The notes under the pieces: model-generated
The model's input: the letters and a program-made list of their open reading frames with translations, nothing else
What the model was told of the DNA's origin: nothing
Database searches by the model: none
Translations under genes and position numbers: made by a program
Assembly (NCBI GenBank): GCA_000803105.1
Contig: JTDA01000018.1
Coordinates: 1-64,000 of the forward strand
Direction: 5' to 3'
Source: Coprobacter secundus
GTDB taxonomy: Bacteria; Bacteroidota; Bacteroidia; Bacteroidales; Coprobacteraceae
DNA: 64,000 nt
Part shown: piece by piece, positions 13,849-22,692 of the stretch
Layout: the number at the start of each line of letters is the position of its first letter
Numbering within the stretch: position 1 is the first letter of the stretch

Positions 13849-16497
13849 TTATTTCTGTTCAAGTTTTTGAATTTGTTTCTCTGCCTCTTCTCTCAGTTTT
13901 GCAGCTTGCTTTTCCGCCTCGGAAACTAACTTTTTTGCTGCAGCCTGAGCTGCTATTTTTTCAAGGGGTTTAGATGCTTTATCTATCAATTTCTGACCTT
14001 CATTTTGGGCCGTTTGTACTAATTTCTCGGCAGCAGCATCAGCCTCTTTTCGAAGAGCTGCAATTCTTTCGGAATTGTCTTTTCCTGTAATTTCGGTAAG
14101 TTTATCTTCAACTACTTTTTTTACAGCTTCTGTAGCAATTTCCTTTGTATTTAATTTTATCGAAGGTTTTGTAAATGAACCTCCAATTTGGGCTGTTACA
14201 TTATTTACATATCCCCCAGTAACATTTGATGGTAATTCTATTTTTGCATTGTAATTGATACTTTGGTCTAAGCCTGTAGTTCCAGAGAGATTCATGTTGA
14301 TATTTCCCAACTTGATATCGAAAGGAGACGTCTTCAATAATCCATTTTCAATAGTAAACGGTATGCGAATATCTTTGGCTTCGATATTTTTTAGCTTATC
14401 ATTTTTTAGAAGAGTAGCCAACTGATTGAAGACTTCAATATTTTGGATATGTATATCATTTGATGATAAGACACCTTTGGCCCATATCTCATTTAAAACA
14501 GGACTCATTGTTTCATCTAATGGTGTTTTCAAGTCAACGTTTACAGAGTAATTTCCTCCTGTTTTTGCAAATATCGGTACAATTTGTTGTATCATATCCA
14601 ATTGTTTAAATGTTTCTTCAAAGGATGCTTTTTTTATATCCAAAGAAAAATCAACTTGAGGATTTTTTTTATTCTGTTTCGTACTATATGAACCCGCAGC
14701 AGAGACATTTCCTCCAAAAGCATCCAGATTTAGCGGATTCATTCGTGCTGTTCCGTCAGAAACTGTGATATTCCCTGTTAAATTCTTAATGTCAATTTTT
14801 TGAAAAATCACTTCTTTGAAATTTGCTTTCAAAGATAAATTTAGATTTTCAGGAACTTCAAATACTGTCATGGCAGTTGTATCCATATTCTCTGCTACCT
14901 CATTTTCTCCGGAGGCAGTATCTGTTATGAAGTCATTTAGGTTTAGTTTGTTGGATTGCAATACCAAATTACCTTTTAGCGTTTCGTTCCTCAATATATA
15001 TGATAAATAATTTGACAATGCACCTTGGGCATGTATATCATTTTCTCCAATTTGTACATCCAACTGATTTAAAGACATAGCTTGAGGAGATACGGTCGCA
15101 GAAGCTGTATGGATAGCAATTGCCGGGTAACCACTCATTGTCAAATTCATTTTCTCTATTTTCAAGTTACCTTCACCTTTGATATTTTCATATTTTTCCT
15201 TCTCGATATCTGACATTTTACCAGAGAAATTCAAATTTGTTGTTAGAATACCATTTAATTTTATAGAGTCACTTAATGGATATATATCTTTTATACTGTT
15301 CAAATTCAGCATACCATTTGCAGTAGCTTTAAAATTTAGGTCTGATATAGGTGTCGCTGCAAACAAGGTTATCTTAAAAGGATTTCCTGCCATTTTGAAA
15401 CTGAAATCTTCGACATTGACAGTCGTTTTATCGGCATTGCCACCGGGATTTTGGACGGCAGTCTTTATGGTTATTTGTTCTATTTTTTGAGGCATTCCTT
15501 CATAGCTGACCATCCCGTTATTCACATTGAATCCTATTGCAAATTTGGGAAGTGATTCTCCGACCATCAGCCCCTTAGCTTCGGCTTTAAAATCTAAATT
15601 TCCGGAAGCTCGTAATGCATCGAAATTATTCTGATAAATACCCGGAATTAAGGACAAGATGTCTTTAAAGTTTATTTGGGGAGTATTCACAGATATATCC
15701 ATATCCATACCATTTTCCAATAAGGTCAGCCATCCGTCGAGATTCATTTCTATGGCATTCAATCTTAATCTATTCTCATCAAATGTATATTTATTATTTT
15801 CGAAATCTGCATTTAATTTCAGGTCCATTTCAAATTCAGCATTTCTAAGATAGGGAACACCTGATATCAAAAAATTTATTTTTTCAGTAGTCATCTGGCA
15901 ATCGATATCGGTACTTTTGACTGTCATATCACCTCTAAGTTTAAGATTTAAATCTTGAGTTTTAAACTGCATTTTCGAGGAGTCATCAACGTATGCCAGG
16001 CGCCCGCTATTAATGGAAAATTTCTGTAGTTGTAACGCGAAATTTGAAGGTTCAGATGTTATCGTGTCTGTAGTCTGTGTCGTGCTATCAGATTTCATTA
16101 TATCCCAATTTACTCTCCCATCGGGTAATTTGACTGCCCTTATCGCCGGCTTGTCGAGTATGATATGGTGAATTTTTATTCCATCATTGCCTATCAAACT
16201 CAAAATGTCTACAGCAATATCTATTTCTTTCGCCGATACCAAGGTATCTTTACTGAAATCCCCGACGCCTACGAGTGACAGATTTTCCAATCCAATTGTT
16301 GCTTTGGGAAAATGAGAAATAAAACTTAAATTCAAATCGCTGAATTCAAGTTTGGCCTCTAACATTTTATTTGCCTCATTCTTTACAATATCCAATATTT
16401 TTCCTTTAAAAGCAAAAGGTAGAATCAATAATAAAATGAAAAACGACAAAACTACAATCCCTGTAATTTTAAGCCCTTTTTTTACACGTGCATTCAT
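13849..16497 (-). CDS. AsmA-family envelope protein with coiled-coil tail
   Basis: 882 residues. One N-terminal membrane helix (about 10-30) is followed by the AsmA N-terminal pattern (LEFSDLNLSFISHFPKATI) and long strand-rich repeats typical of the AsmA/TamB/DUF748 superfamily, thought to help move lipids between membranes. The last ~90 residues are an Ala/Lys/Glu-rich coiled coil rich in EAEKQAAKLREEAEKQ-type heptads, an unusual ending for this family. The gene begins 8 bases after the helicase stop codon on the same strand. Confidence 0.85.
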   Translation of the reverse strand: MNARVKKGLKITGIVVLSFFILLLILPFAFKGKILDIVKNEANKMLEAKLEFSDLNLSFISHFPKATIGLENLSLVGVGDFSKDTLVSAKEIDIAVDILSLIGNDGIKIHHIILDKPAIRAVKLPDGRVNWDIMKSDSTTQTTDTITSEPSNFALQLQKFSINSGRLAYVDDSSKMQFKTQDLNLKLRGDMTVKSTDIDCQMTTEKINFLISGVPYLRNAEFEMDLKLNADFENNKYTFDENRLRLNAIEMNLDGWLTLLENGMDMDISVNTPQINFKDILSLIPGIYQNNFDALRASGNLDFKAEAKGLMVGESLPKFAIGFNVNNGMVSYEGMPQKIEQITIKTAVQNPGGNADKTTVNVEDFSFKMAGNPFKITLFAATPISDLNFKATANGMLNLNSIKDIYPLSDSIKLNGILTTNLNFSGKMSDIEKEKYENIKGEGNLKIEKMNLTMSGYPAIAIHTASATVSPQAMSLNQLDVQIGENDIHAQGALSNYLSYILRNETLKGNLVLQSNKLNLNDFITDTASGENEVAENMDTTAMTVFEVPENLNLSLKANFKEVIFQKIDIKNLTGNITVSDGTARMNPLNLDAFGGNVSAAGSYSTKQNKKNPQVDFSLDIKKASFEETFKQLDMIQQIVPIFAKTGGNYSVNVDLKTPLDETMSPVLNEIWAKGVLSSNDIHIQNIEVFNQLATLLKNDKLKNIEAKDIRIPFTIENGLLKTSPFDIKLGNINMNLSGTTGLDQSINYNAKIELPSNVTGGYVNNVTAQIGGSFTKPSIKLNTKEIATEAVKKVVEDKLTEITGKDNSERIAALRKEADAAAEKLVQTAQNEGQKLIDKASKPLEKIAAQAAAKKLVSEAEKQAAKLREEAEKQIQKLEQK

Positions 16498-16505
16498 AAT
16501 TTATA

Positions 16506-18500
16506 TTATTTAGATTTTTGTTCTCTTATTGTCTCGGCTATCGACCATTGTCGTGTGGCTTGCTCCATATTTCCAATTTTAGAATAGGCATCTCCCAAGC
16601 GGTCGTGTACTGTTGGATTATGAGGCTTTAAATCTGAAGCTTTCAACAAATCAGATATTGCTGTTTCATAATCACCTATTTTATATCTTAATTTTCCTCG
16701 GTTATATAATGCTTTAAAATAACGGGGGCTTAATCTGACAGCTTCATTAAAACATCGGGCAGCTTCATAGTCATCATTCATATCCATCAGAGTTATACCC
16801 TTACGTATCCAGGCATCTACCAATAACGGGTCGAGAGACAATGCCTTATCAAAATTTGCTAATGCTGATTTTGCATCATGAGCTTTTGTAATACATTCAT
16901 TTCCTAACAAATAATATTCATGTGCATATTCTTTCATAGATTGAGCCTGTTCATGAAGCTTTGATTCAAGTTGTCCATTCTTGTTCCTCAACTCATTTAT
17001 AATTCCCAATTTCCTTCGTATGAAGCGTTTTATTACAGGCTTTTCTAAATCGTATCGAGAATGAATGGCATCGAAAAAGGCATTTAAAAAATTGTCAAAA
17101 TCTCCTTTGTCAAAATATTTGACCGCTTCCTGATAAAGCCGATCAGCCTGAGCTAATTTTAAAGATTGTTCTATTAATTTTTTATCGTTAAATTTCCGGC
17201 TAAAAGATATAATTTCAGGTTTGATGAATATATCGCTACGACTAATTTGTTTTTTTAAAACTATACCATCCAATGATGTACAACGACTGAGTGCAACATA
17301 CGTTTGTCCTCCAGCAAATGCCCCACCCGTAAAATCAATTATTACATGGCTAAAGGTCAGTCCTTGACTCTTATGTACTGTAATTGCCCATGCTAATCGC
17401 ATGGGATATTGTATAAAAGACCCTAACTCTTCTTCTTCTATACATTTTTTTTCTTCATTATAGGTATATCGTATATTTCTCCAAGAATCTTTTTCTACCA
17501 GATGCTCTTCTCCATTCTCAAGTAAAACATATATGCCCTCATCAGAAATGGATGAAATAATCCCGATAGTACCATTTACCCATCGCCTTTCATAATCATT
17601 TTTGATAAAAATAATCTGAGCTTTTTCTTTAAGAATCAGTTCCTTCTGTGTCGGAAGGCTTGCTTCTGGAAAATCTCCATGTATTTCACCAATAAAAGCA
17701 TATTCTTGCCCCGTAAGTTCTGACAAATGCTTTTCGTTTATATAATCTACATTATCCCGACGAGTAGCCAGAGTAATGGAAAACACGTTTTCATCAGATT
17801 CGTAATCAGGATTATACTGACTGTTCAATTGTTTTAAATCAGAATTTGTTATCGTATTGTTTCGTATTTTGTCGAGTATTTCTACAAAAGATTTATCTGT
17901 TTGCCGATATACCTTTTTCAATTCGATAGGAACCAATTTTATTTCATTGAATACTCTGGCCGAAAAAAAATAAGCATTTGGATAGAAGCGCTCAAGTATT
18001 TCTTTTGCATCAGATGTCACAACCGGTTCTAACTGATAAATATCTCCGACAAAAAGCAATTGTTTCCCACCAAAAGGAAGTCTCATATTTCCTGAAAAAA
18101 CTCGTAGTACCCGATCTATAAAATCTATCATATCGGCACGTACCATAGAAATCTCATCTATAATAATCAACTCGACTTCTTTTAATAACTTGCGATGAGC
18201 TTTTCTATATTTTAAGAAATTAAAGATTCGTCCGTTTGTTAAACTTAAATCCGGGTCGTCCGGTAATATAGGACGAAATGGCATCTTAAAAAAAGAGTGT
18301 ATAGTACTTCCTCCAGCATTGATAGCTGCTACTCCCGTAGGTGCTAAAACGATATGCTTTTTTCGAGTATTTTCACAAATATATTTTAAGAAGGTCGATT
18401 TTCCAGTACCGGCTTTTCCTGTTAGAAAAACAGATTGAGATGTGTACTGAATTAGGCTCAGAGCATCCTGAAACTCAATATTGTTTGTATCGATATTCAA
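16506..18500 (-). CDS. Pif1/RecD-like helicase with C-terminal TPR repeats
   Basis: 664 residues. The N-terminal half is an SF1B helicase: Walker A FLTGKAGTGKSTFLKYI near 26-42, Walker B IIIDEISMV, the GGKQLLFVGDIYQLEPV motif III, and the C-terminal motif VHKSQGLTF followed by YVALSRC. From about residue 525 three or more TPR units follow (LLGNECITKAHDAKSALANF; ALYNRGKLRYKIGDYETAIS). It should unwind DNA in the cytoplasm, and the TPR tail suggests a protein partner. The combination occurs in Bacteroidales. It is the first gene of a two-gene unit with the AsmA-like gene. Confidence 0.9.
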   Translation of the reverse strand: MNIDTNNIEFQDALSLIQYTSQSVFLTGKAGTGKSTFLKYICENTRKKHIVLAPTGVAAINAGGSTIHSFFKMPFRPILPDDPDLSLTNGRIFNFLKYRKAHRKLLKEVELIIIDEISMVRADMIDFIDRVLRVFSGNMRLPFGGKQLLFVGDIYQLEPVVTSDAKEILERFYPNAYFFSARVFNEIKLVPIELKKVYRQTDKSFVEILDKIRNNTITNSDLKQLNSQYNPDYESDENVFSITLATRRDNVDYINEKHLSELTGQEYAFIGEIHGDFPEASLPTQKELILKEKAQIIFIKNDYERRWVNGTIGIISSISDEGIYVLLENGEEHLVEKDSWRNIRYTYNEEKKCIEEEELGSFIQYPMRLAWAITVHKSQGLTFSHVIIDFTGGAFAGGQTYVALSRCTSLDGIVLKKQISRSDIFIKPEIISFSRKFNDKKLIEQSLKLAQADRLYQEAVKYFDKGDFDNFLNAFFDAIHSRYDLEKPVIKRFIRRKLGIINELRNKNGQLESKLHEQAQSMKEYAHEYYLLGNECITKAHDAKSALANFDKALSLDPLLVDAWIRKGITLMDMNDDYEAARCFNEAVRLSPRYFKALYNRGKLRYKIGDYETAISDLLKASDLKPHNPTVHDRLGDAYSKIGNMEQATRQWSIAETIREQKSK

Positions 18501-18596
18501 AATCTGTACTTAGATTAATATTATTATCAAAGATAATAATTTTTGCAATTATCAAGACATTTGCTAATAATGTTTTTGTTTTCCTGAAAGATATAA

Positions 18597-18640
18597 AAAC
18601 ACCAAGGTTCCATTCTTTATTGAATGGAACCTTGGTGTTT
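18597..18640 (-). terminator. Strong terminator between 18656 and 18500
   Basis: A perfect 19-bp stem (AAACACCAAGGTTCCATTC with its complement) around a 6-base loop, 16 bases beyond the stop of 18656-20323. The flanking A and T runs would let it act in both directions. Confidence 0.85.
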
Positions 18641-18655
18641 CTATATTCCTAATTT

Positions 18656-20323
18656 TTAAAATTTATATCCTAATGTCAACATTAAAGAATTGGTATGACC
18701 TGTCAGCTTGGCAACAGAAGGCAAATCTGCTTTATCACCAATAAATGTAGGAGAATATGGAAATACATCTTCTTTGTTCAATTTATTGATATATGCTAAA
18801 TCTATATAGACTTGACCAAAACGATACCCAGCTCCTGCTGTAAAATACTGAGTGCTACGATTCAGATTGTACATAGGTTGGGTACCCGCAGTAATAACCT
18901 CTGTATTCATATCAAGAATTGTTGCTTTGACTGGCGATAATTGATTAGCATACCCTGCTCTAAGGCTAAGTTGCGGAGTCAGACGATATTCTCCTCCAAT
19001 CTTAAATGTATGTCCAGCCTTAAAGTCTTCCCGTATCAAATCATTTACAGTGTAACCATAGTCTCCATACAGAGCAACTCCGTCTTCATCTGACATTTTC
19101 ATTTTATTATATCCAGTATATTCGTAATCAAAACTGACAATACCTTTTTTCCCTATTATAAATGCTGTACTGGCCATTATTCTCCACGGCGAATTGTATT
19201 TATAATCTGTGTAATATACATGGTCGTCCGGGGTAGTGCGGTATATTGGAATAAACGGGCTATCAGCCTCCCCCGGATTCGATTGTTCTAATATCGCGCT
19301 ATTATTTACAGAAGCCCAATACTCATCCCGCATAGTATAAACAGTCGGAGTATGGAATGCAAAACCTAACCGCCAAAAATCGGTAAGACGTGCGATTAAC
19401 CCCAATTTAAAATTGAAACCTGTACCCCTTGTCTGTAAATAGTTGGAGAGATTTATGTTTCCACTTTCTTGGGCCATTCTTTTATCAGGATATCGAGGAT
19501 TTGTTATATTTTCTATATACTCTGTTTTTTGCGTATAGTCTATGTCTACAATACCTACACCCAATCCGAAATATACCTTATTCGAAATATTTCCTCCCAA
19601 ATTTAAAGAGTATTCATCGATACGTCCCTTTTCTCTGACGTATAAGTCGGCATAACCCTTACTATCCGGGTCCTCCGGATAATAGCCTATCGTATTGGGC
19701 CCGTTAAATAATCCGAAATACTGTTGATTTCCATCTTCACCCACAGGTAAAGGCGAGATTAAAGAGGACTCATATGCCAATACCGGTAACCATGAGACAC
19801 TATTGTAAGGATCATAATTGTCTGTCAATATAAGATCCTGTTCCGGTATTCCTCCTGTTCTATTTGCTATATAATTAGTCAGAGAGGTTTGCAAATTATC
19901 AAATTTAGCCCGATAGTTACGATTAAAAGTCTTAAGCCTATTATAAGCAAATCCGAAATTAAAATTAACCAGTCCCGAATTATTTCCTGTATTGATGGTT
20001 CCTATTGCTCCTATATTATTGAATGCAAATCGAAAATCCGAACTATTAACTTTACCACCAGTAGCTGATACATTGTTGGAAAAATTATCAAATCCAAAAG
20101 TCGTAACTATTTCTGACGAACGGTATACTCCAATACCTGCCGGATTTTGAGACAAAGTTGTAATATCTCCTCCTAATGCACCAAAAGCCCCTGCCATACT
20201 CATATAACGAGCTGTTCCTCTCATATCTAATTGAGAAAATCTCAATGCATCTGTTTCTCCTTGCCCGTACATCATCAAAGGTATACTGTATAAAACAGCA
20301 GTCAAAATATATATTTTTTTCAT
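18656..20323 (-). CDS. Outer-membrane beta-barrel of the FadL/OmpP1 type
   Basis: 555 residues. Signal peptide ending MYGQ. The mature start carries the pattern ARYMSMAGAFGALGGDITTLSQNPAG, which is the plug-hatch start of FadL/OmpP1 proteins (NPAG). Alternating amphipathic strands fill the rest, and the last residues (LMLTLGYKF) end with Phe as outer-membrane barrels do. Probable channel for hydrophobic compounds; substrate unknown. 41 bases separate it from the upstream low-complexity protein gene, so the two may be one operon. Confidence 0.85.
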   Translation of the reverse strand: MKKIYILTAVLYSIPLMMYGQGETDALRFSQLDMRGTARYMSMAGAFGALGGDITTLSQNPAGIGVYRSSEIVTTFGFDNFSNNVSATGGKVNSSDFRFAFNNIGAIGTINTGNNSGLVNFNFGFAYNRLKTFNRNYRAKFDNLQTSLTNYIANRTGGIPEQDLILTDNYDPYNSVSWLPVLAYESSLISPLPVGEDGNQQYFGLFNGPNTIGYYPEDPDSKGYADLYVREKGRIDEYSLNLGGNISNKVYFGLGVGIVDIDYTQKTEYIENITNPRYPDKRMAQESGNINLSNYLQTRGTGFNFKLGLIARLTDFWRLGFAFHTPTVYTMRDEYWASVNNSAILEQSNPGEADSPFIPIYRTTPDDHVYYTDYKYNSPWRIMASTAFIIGKKGIVSFDYEYTGYNKMKMSDEDGVALYGDYGYTVNDLIREDFKAGHTFKIGGEYRLTPQLSLRAGYANQLSPVKATILDMNTEVITAGTQPMYNLNRSTQYFTAGAGYRFGQVYIDLAYINKLNKEDVFPYSPTFIGDKADLPSVAKLTGHTNSLMLTLGYKF

Positions 20324-20364
20324 CTTTCCAATTTTTTAGGATTATCTATATGAAAATAAATCAT

Positions 20365-21567
20365 TTATCTTCCCCGTCTGGCACCACCAGAGCTACCACT
20401 ACTCCTTCCTCCGCCAGATGAAACGCCAGAAGACCTGTTATAAGAACTGCTGTTATTCGAAGGAGAATATGTAGAACGATTTTCATATGAAGAAGAGCTG
20501 CGGCCTCTACTCGAATTGTAAGTGCCTGTACTTGACGGACGACTGCTGCTCGAACTGCTTGATGAAGAAGAGTTACTTATCCTTGTACGGCTCCGATTTG
20601 AATTACGGTAGTAATCATTCGAAGAACCAACTGTTGGTCTTGTCGTGACAGTTGTAGATGAAGACCGCCCTCTACTTGAGTTAGTATATGTATTCCTTCC
20701 TGATGATTGGACGGGTCTACCCGAAACGGATGTCGACGAGGTGCGACCACGATTTGTAATATGGGAATTAGATGTACCGCTTTGACGTCCTGTATAACTA
20801 CTACCCCGATAACCTGAAGACCTGCCTACATTTGATTGACGATACGAAGGTCCGCTCCACCATCCGGGTCCCGGATGATGATGATGAGGTCCACCCCATC
20901 CATAAGACGGATACCAAGGTCTTGGCCCCCAATAAGGGTTATATCCCCAATAAGGGCTGCTCCAACCAAAGTTAAATCCCCATCCAAAATTCCAACGCCA
21001 TGACCAACTGGTATAACTATAAGGAGCCCAGGCATAATTCCAATACCATGGGTTTGTCCAAGTGGGAGTAACCCAGGCATAAGAATCGTCTATATATACA
21101 TTCCAATCATTTGAATTGAGAAAATAAATATCCGTATAAGCCGGATCACTTATATGGATTGTAAATTTAGGATTATAAAAACGACGAATCCGTTCGGCAT
21201 ATTCAAAATCGTTCTGAGTTCCATTGAAACCATTTAAATAGTAACCGTCATCATCATTATTTCCACTTTTTATAGTGTATACAACCGAATCTTCTTCCTG
21301 ATTTTGCAGAAGAGAATCTACATTGATTTTTGACCGTCTATTATATTCATCTACATCACGTTCCTGATTATTTTTCATCTCATTGATAATAATTGTTCGA
21401 TGTATTTTCGCATCTTCAGCTTTTTCCTTTTTTTTCTGTTCTACTATCGGGTTTTCATCTCCCGGCTGATAATAAATATCATCTTCCGGTATATACTTTT
21501 GGGCAAATACAATGCTACTACCCAATGATAGTAAAATTACTAAAGAGGATAATCTTGTCTTTCTCAT
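20365..21567 (-). CDS. Secreted low-complexity protein, Ser/Arg/Gly-rich
   Basis: 400 residues. The ATG at 21567 has a GGAGG eight bases upstream and opens a signal peptide (MRKTRLSSLVILLSLGSSIVFAQ); a TTG five codons earlier would include that ribosome binding site. After a charged segment and a conserved-looking part with many Asp and Tyr, residues about 155-240 are extremely rich in Trp, Tyr, Gly and Pro with a HHHHPGPGWW run. The C-terminal ~150 residues are Ser, Arg, Gly and Thr. It ends GGARRGR. No enzyme domain is visible. It is probably an envelope-associated protein of unknown function found with the barrel gene downstream. Confidence 0.75.
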   Translation of the reverse strand: MRKTRLSSLVILLSLGSSIVFAQKYIPEDDIYYQPGDENPIVEQKKKEKAEDAKIHRTIIINEMKNNQERDVDEYNRRSKINVDSLLQNQEEDSVVYTIKSGNNDDDGYYLNGFNGTQNDFEYAERIRRFYNPKFTIHISDPAYTDIYFLNSNDWNVYIDDSYAWVTPTWTNPWYWNYAWAPYSYTSWSWRWNFGWGFNFGWSSPYWGYNPYWGPRPWYPSYGWGGPHHHHPGPGWWSGPSYRQSNVGRSSGYRGSSYTGRQSGTSNSHITNRGRTSSTSVSGRPVQSSGRNTYTNSSRGRSSSTTVTTRPTVGSSNDYYRNSNRSRTRISNSSSSSSSSSSRPSSTGTYNSSRGRSSSSYENRSTYSPSNNSSSYNRSSGVSSGGGRSSGSSGGARRGR

Positions 21568-21582
21568 AACTGTGTCCTCCAA

Positions 21583-21906
21583 AATTTATTATCTACTTTA
21601 ATCTTTCGACGTCATTATATCCATAAGGTTTAAGCCTATCTGATTATTTTTATATCTTTTAAGAGTCTTACCTCATCGATATTAAGTAGATGATATATAC
21701 AGTATAAGAAGCTGCATATACTACCTACTTATTATACAAAAATAGCACAATAATCTAATATTCTTATAGTAGAAATAGTTTTTAACTAAGAACCTGTAAA
21801 AAGATTAGTAAGGAATCATTATAAATAAAAAGAGTATTCTTTCAAAAGAATACTCTTTAACAATAGAAATATATAAAAAACAATTGGCTTATTTAATTTA
21901 TAATAT
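21583..21906. other. Intergenic gap with terminator at its right end
   Basis: 324 bases between two minus-strand genes. Positions 21829-21858 hold AAAGAGTATTCTTT and its exact complement, which ends the HdeD-like gene. The rest probably holds the promoter of the 21567 gene, but no TANNTTTG box was found that I would defend. Confidence 0.5.
21829..21858 (-). terminator. Terminator after the HdeD-like gene
   Basis: A 14-bp perfect inverted repeat with T-rich flanks, 48 bases beyond the stop at 21907. Confidence 0.7.
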
Positions 21907-22479
21907 TCAAGATGCGGACGCTTCTCCTTTTTTAACCGGTTTTAAATCATTTGAGAAGACAATTAACGATATACCCCAATATATAAAAACAAAAGAACAA
22001 AGGAATAATATAGTGTATGATGCCGAGAATGGAGAAAAGAAAAATAGGAATGATATAATCAGCATGAAAATTCCATTTACTAAGTACAACCACCAATATT
22101 TATATGTGGATGTCATTGTAAACGAAGAAACAATATTACTAATACCTTTGAATAGGAAAATAAATGCAAAAAAGAATGGTAGTGTCATTTCCGTAAGAGC
22201 AAGATTACTTATCAGAACGAAACCGATAAATATGTCTATGATACCTCCTGCAAGCCACCAGCCCCAGCCATGGACTCGTTTTTCGACATTTCCTGCAACT
22301 ACAAGTTGTACGACACCTGTTAAAATTAATCCCCAACCGAAAAGTAGAGAGATAACTGCATAACCGATTATAGGTTGAAATAACAGCCAAAGCCCACAAG
22401 GGATCAGAATTATTCCGGCCAGCATAATTACCCACCAATATTTTGTTTTCCCCCAAAAATTAAAAGTTGTAATGTCCAT
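21907..22479 (-). CDS. HdeD-family membrane protein
   Basis: 190 residues with six hydrophobic helices arranged as three pairs, the DUF308/HdeD layout. The first helix begins WWVIMLAGIILIPCGLWLL, and internal repeats (WGLILTGVVQLVVAG; FLFKGISNIVSS; FVFIYWGISLIVF) mark the three units. HdeD of E. coli takes part in acid resistance at high cell density; the role in Bacteroidales is unknown. Single gene with its own terminator. Confidence 0.8.
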   Translation of the reverse strand: MDITTFNFWGKTKYWWVIMLAGIILIPCGLWLLFQPIIGYAVISLLFGWGLILTGVVQLVVAGNVEKRVHGWGWWLAGGIIDIFIGFVLISNLALTEMTLPFFFAFIFLFKGISNIVSSFTMTSTYKYWWLYLVNGIFMLIISFLFFFSPFSASYTILFLCSFVFIYWGISLIVFSNDLKPVKKGEASAS

Positions 22480-22677
22480 AATAATTTATTTTAATGTTTA
22501 AGTAAGCTAAATATATCCTATAACAAGCCATATTACCATTTAGATTTATTTGCTGATATAATATTTGTTAAATGAAATAAATCTTTTTCTGTTTGTATTT
22601 TAACGCCTTTTATTGAGGATAAAGCAGTTTTATATAAATAAAGAAATCATCCGTTATTTATATTTGCATTTTAGTTT

Positions 22678-22685
22678 TATCTTTG
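22678..22685 (+). promoter_or_regulatory. -7 box of the porin-like gene; possibly leaderless mRNA
   Basis: TATCTTTG ends only seven bases before the ATG at 22693, and the signal peptide begins at that ATG, so no later start is available. If this box is used, the mRNA would have almost no 5' leader. No good -33 TTTG lies at the usual distance, which weakens the call. Confidence 0.4.
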
Positions 22686-22692
22686 CAGCCGT

